Assembly: GCA_022560025.1 (NCBI GenBank)
Contig: JAFISE010000399.1
Coordinates: 1-10,366, forward strand
DNA length: 10,366 nt
From: Stagonosporopsis chrysanthemi
Lineage: Eukaryota; Ascomycota; Dothideomycetes; Pleosporales; Didymellaceae
Direction of reading: 5' to 3'
Positions 9,600-10,366 of the stretch are shown here, in pieces. Both the position numbers and the translations under genes were made by a program. How positions within the stretch are numbered: position 1 is the stretch's first letter; the number at the start of each line of letters is the position of its first letter. The notes below the pieces were generated by a model. It did not search any database and was not told where the DNA came from. It saw only the letters and a list, made by a program, of their open reading frames with translations.

Positions 9600-10010
9600 C
9601 AGAGTCTATTAGCTATTATAACTCTGTGCTACTTTAACCTAGACTTTAAAACAAAGCTTAAGACTAATATATTAGATAGAGTAGTAGCTAGCGTTATATC
9701 TTAGAAATACGCAGACAACTGCTAGTACCTTATAGCATTCTATAGCTATTCTTTATTAGGTTTAGAGCTTAACTAAGAGATCTATAATAAAGAGCTCTTT
9801 GCTATTCTTTAAGCTTTTAATAAGTAGAGAGCTAAGCTAGTATCTATATTAAATTAGATCTGTGTCTATTCTAACTACTATTCTCTAGAATATTTTATAA
9901 ATACTAAAGTCTTAAATGCCTAATAAGCTAGGTAGGCAGAGGCACTTACTCTGTTTAACTTCTAAATTAAGTACACTTTAGAAAAGAAAAAGAAAAGAGC
10001 TAATATTCTT
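9600..10010 (+). other. RNase H domain of the gypsy Pol, dead active site
   Basis: KTNILDRVVASV at 9660-9695 stands where the family has TDAS-D; the catalytic Asp is Asn at 9666-9668. YNKELFAI at 9783-9806 keeps the Glu. VYSNYYSLEYF at 9864-9896 has Asn at 9873-9875 for the third acidic residue (family TDH-x-[SN]L). The family's NARQARWAE block and the stretch up to the DxLSR end are still traceable as AEALTLFNF and RANILS*RE. Confidence 0.88.
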
Positions 10011-10366
10011 AGTTAAAGAGAGCAAGACCTAGCTAACCTTAAGACAACTTAGAAAGATAATTACTCTTAGGTAATATTAGGTCTTTATTAACTTTATAAC
10101 TATATTATCTCTAATCTTACCTAAGTCTATCTTTTATATTCTTTAGTATATGTTATCTATACTTTATAGCTAGAGATATAGTAAGACTCTTTAGAACTAA
10201 TTAAAGCTGTGCTATAATATAATTGCTAGGCCTTTAAAAAAAGTAAAAATTTTTAGCCTCTAGTTATTAAATCTATAATAGTCTGCTTTTATACTAAAAT
10301 TCTCTATATATAGTCTTACACTTAGTAGTGTGTACTTACTATATCTAAAAAGCTTATAACTAAGTA

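Larger units (their letters stand above)
1..10366. other. RIP-like mutated, AT-rich transposon island
   Basis: The whole window shares one composition. TpA is extremely common, and stops in all recognisable frames are TAA or TAG, essentially never TGA. By eye, TGA, TGG, TCA and CCA occur only a handful of times (for example TCA near 461 and 557, TGA near 1309 and 2508, CCA near 6688 and 7473), whereas TGT, TGC, ACA and GCA are frequent throughout. RIP in ascomycetes is known to convert CpA to TpA in duplicated DNA, and the window consists of repeats, so RIP is the likeliest cause. I did not count bases, so the strength of the bias is a visual judgement. Confidence 0.85.
7923..10366 (+). pseudogene. 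Ty3/gypsy Pol relic: protease, reverse transcriptase, RNase H (continues past the edge)
   Basis: A single frame (codon starts divisible by 3) runs 2.4 kb with TAA/TAG stops but no frameshift. The order PR-RT-RNase H identifies Ty3/gypsy (Metaviridae), because integrase would follow after 10200 instead of preceding RT as in copia. Domains: protease about 7923-8210; a linker 8230-8700 ending in the IFSKAEA block near 8678-8698; RT about 8760-9500; RNase H about 9600-10010. The last 100 bases weakly resemble the lead-in to the integrase H2C2 domain (CVLTIS). The linker contains the only long stop-free piece of this frame (8418-8615, 65 codons); it is a chance gap between mutated codons and not a separate gene. 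The catalytic residues are lost, so it is inactive. Confidence 0.9.

Overview
This window reads as an AT-rich, transposon-filled, heavily point-mutated block from a filamentous ascomycete (Pezizomycotina) genome. No intact gene was found. Every recognisable coding stretch is a transposable-element relic whose frame is broken by TAA and TAG stops. TGA and TGG, and on the other strand TCA and CCA, are very scarce, while TGT, TGC, ACA and GCA stay common. That is the footprint expected of repeat-induced point mutation (RIP) or a similar C-to-T process acting on repeated DNA. No host gene, RNA gene, CRISPR array, promoter or terminator could be supported.

Layout, left to right. (1) 1-660, plus strand: C-terminal end of a hAT-family transposase, cut by the window edge, with a possible basic tail to about 812. 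(2) About 895-1017: a less AT-rich, C-rich tract holding a 24-base imperfect direct repeat. (3) 3555 down to about 1021, minus strand: one very long reading frame without a detectable frameshift. It carries a Ty3/gypsy-type Gag capsid region, a decayed CCHC zinc knuckle, and then roughly 450 codons that I do not recognise. No protease or polymerase follows; the hAT relic lies there in the opposite orientation. (4) 3783-4737 and about 4700-6300, plus strand: two head-to-tail copies of a pogo/Fot1-like DDE transposase. The first is 5' truncated. The second is nearly full length and joins the first with almost no spacer. (5) 6533-10366, plus strand: a Ty3/gypsy retrotransposon running off the right edge, with a scrambled Gag-like region, a CCHC zinc knuckle, then protease, reverse transcriptase and RNase H in one unbroken frame, ending near the start of integrase.

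The elements do not work together. They are independent insertions piled into one inactivated island. The most telling pattern is that nine catalytic aspartate codons, spread over five different enzyme domains, now read asparagine. Each change fits G-to-A in a pyrimidine-G-purine context, while acidic residues outside that context survive. The two candidates for something less described are the long gag-only minus-strand frame with its unknown C-terminal half, and the apparent YCR (pyrimidine-C-purine) preference of the mutational process.
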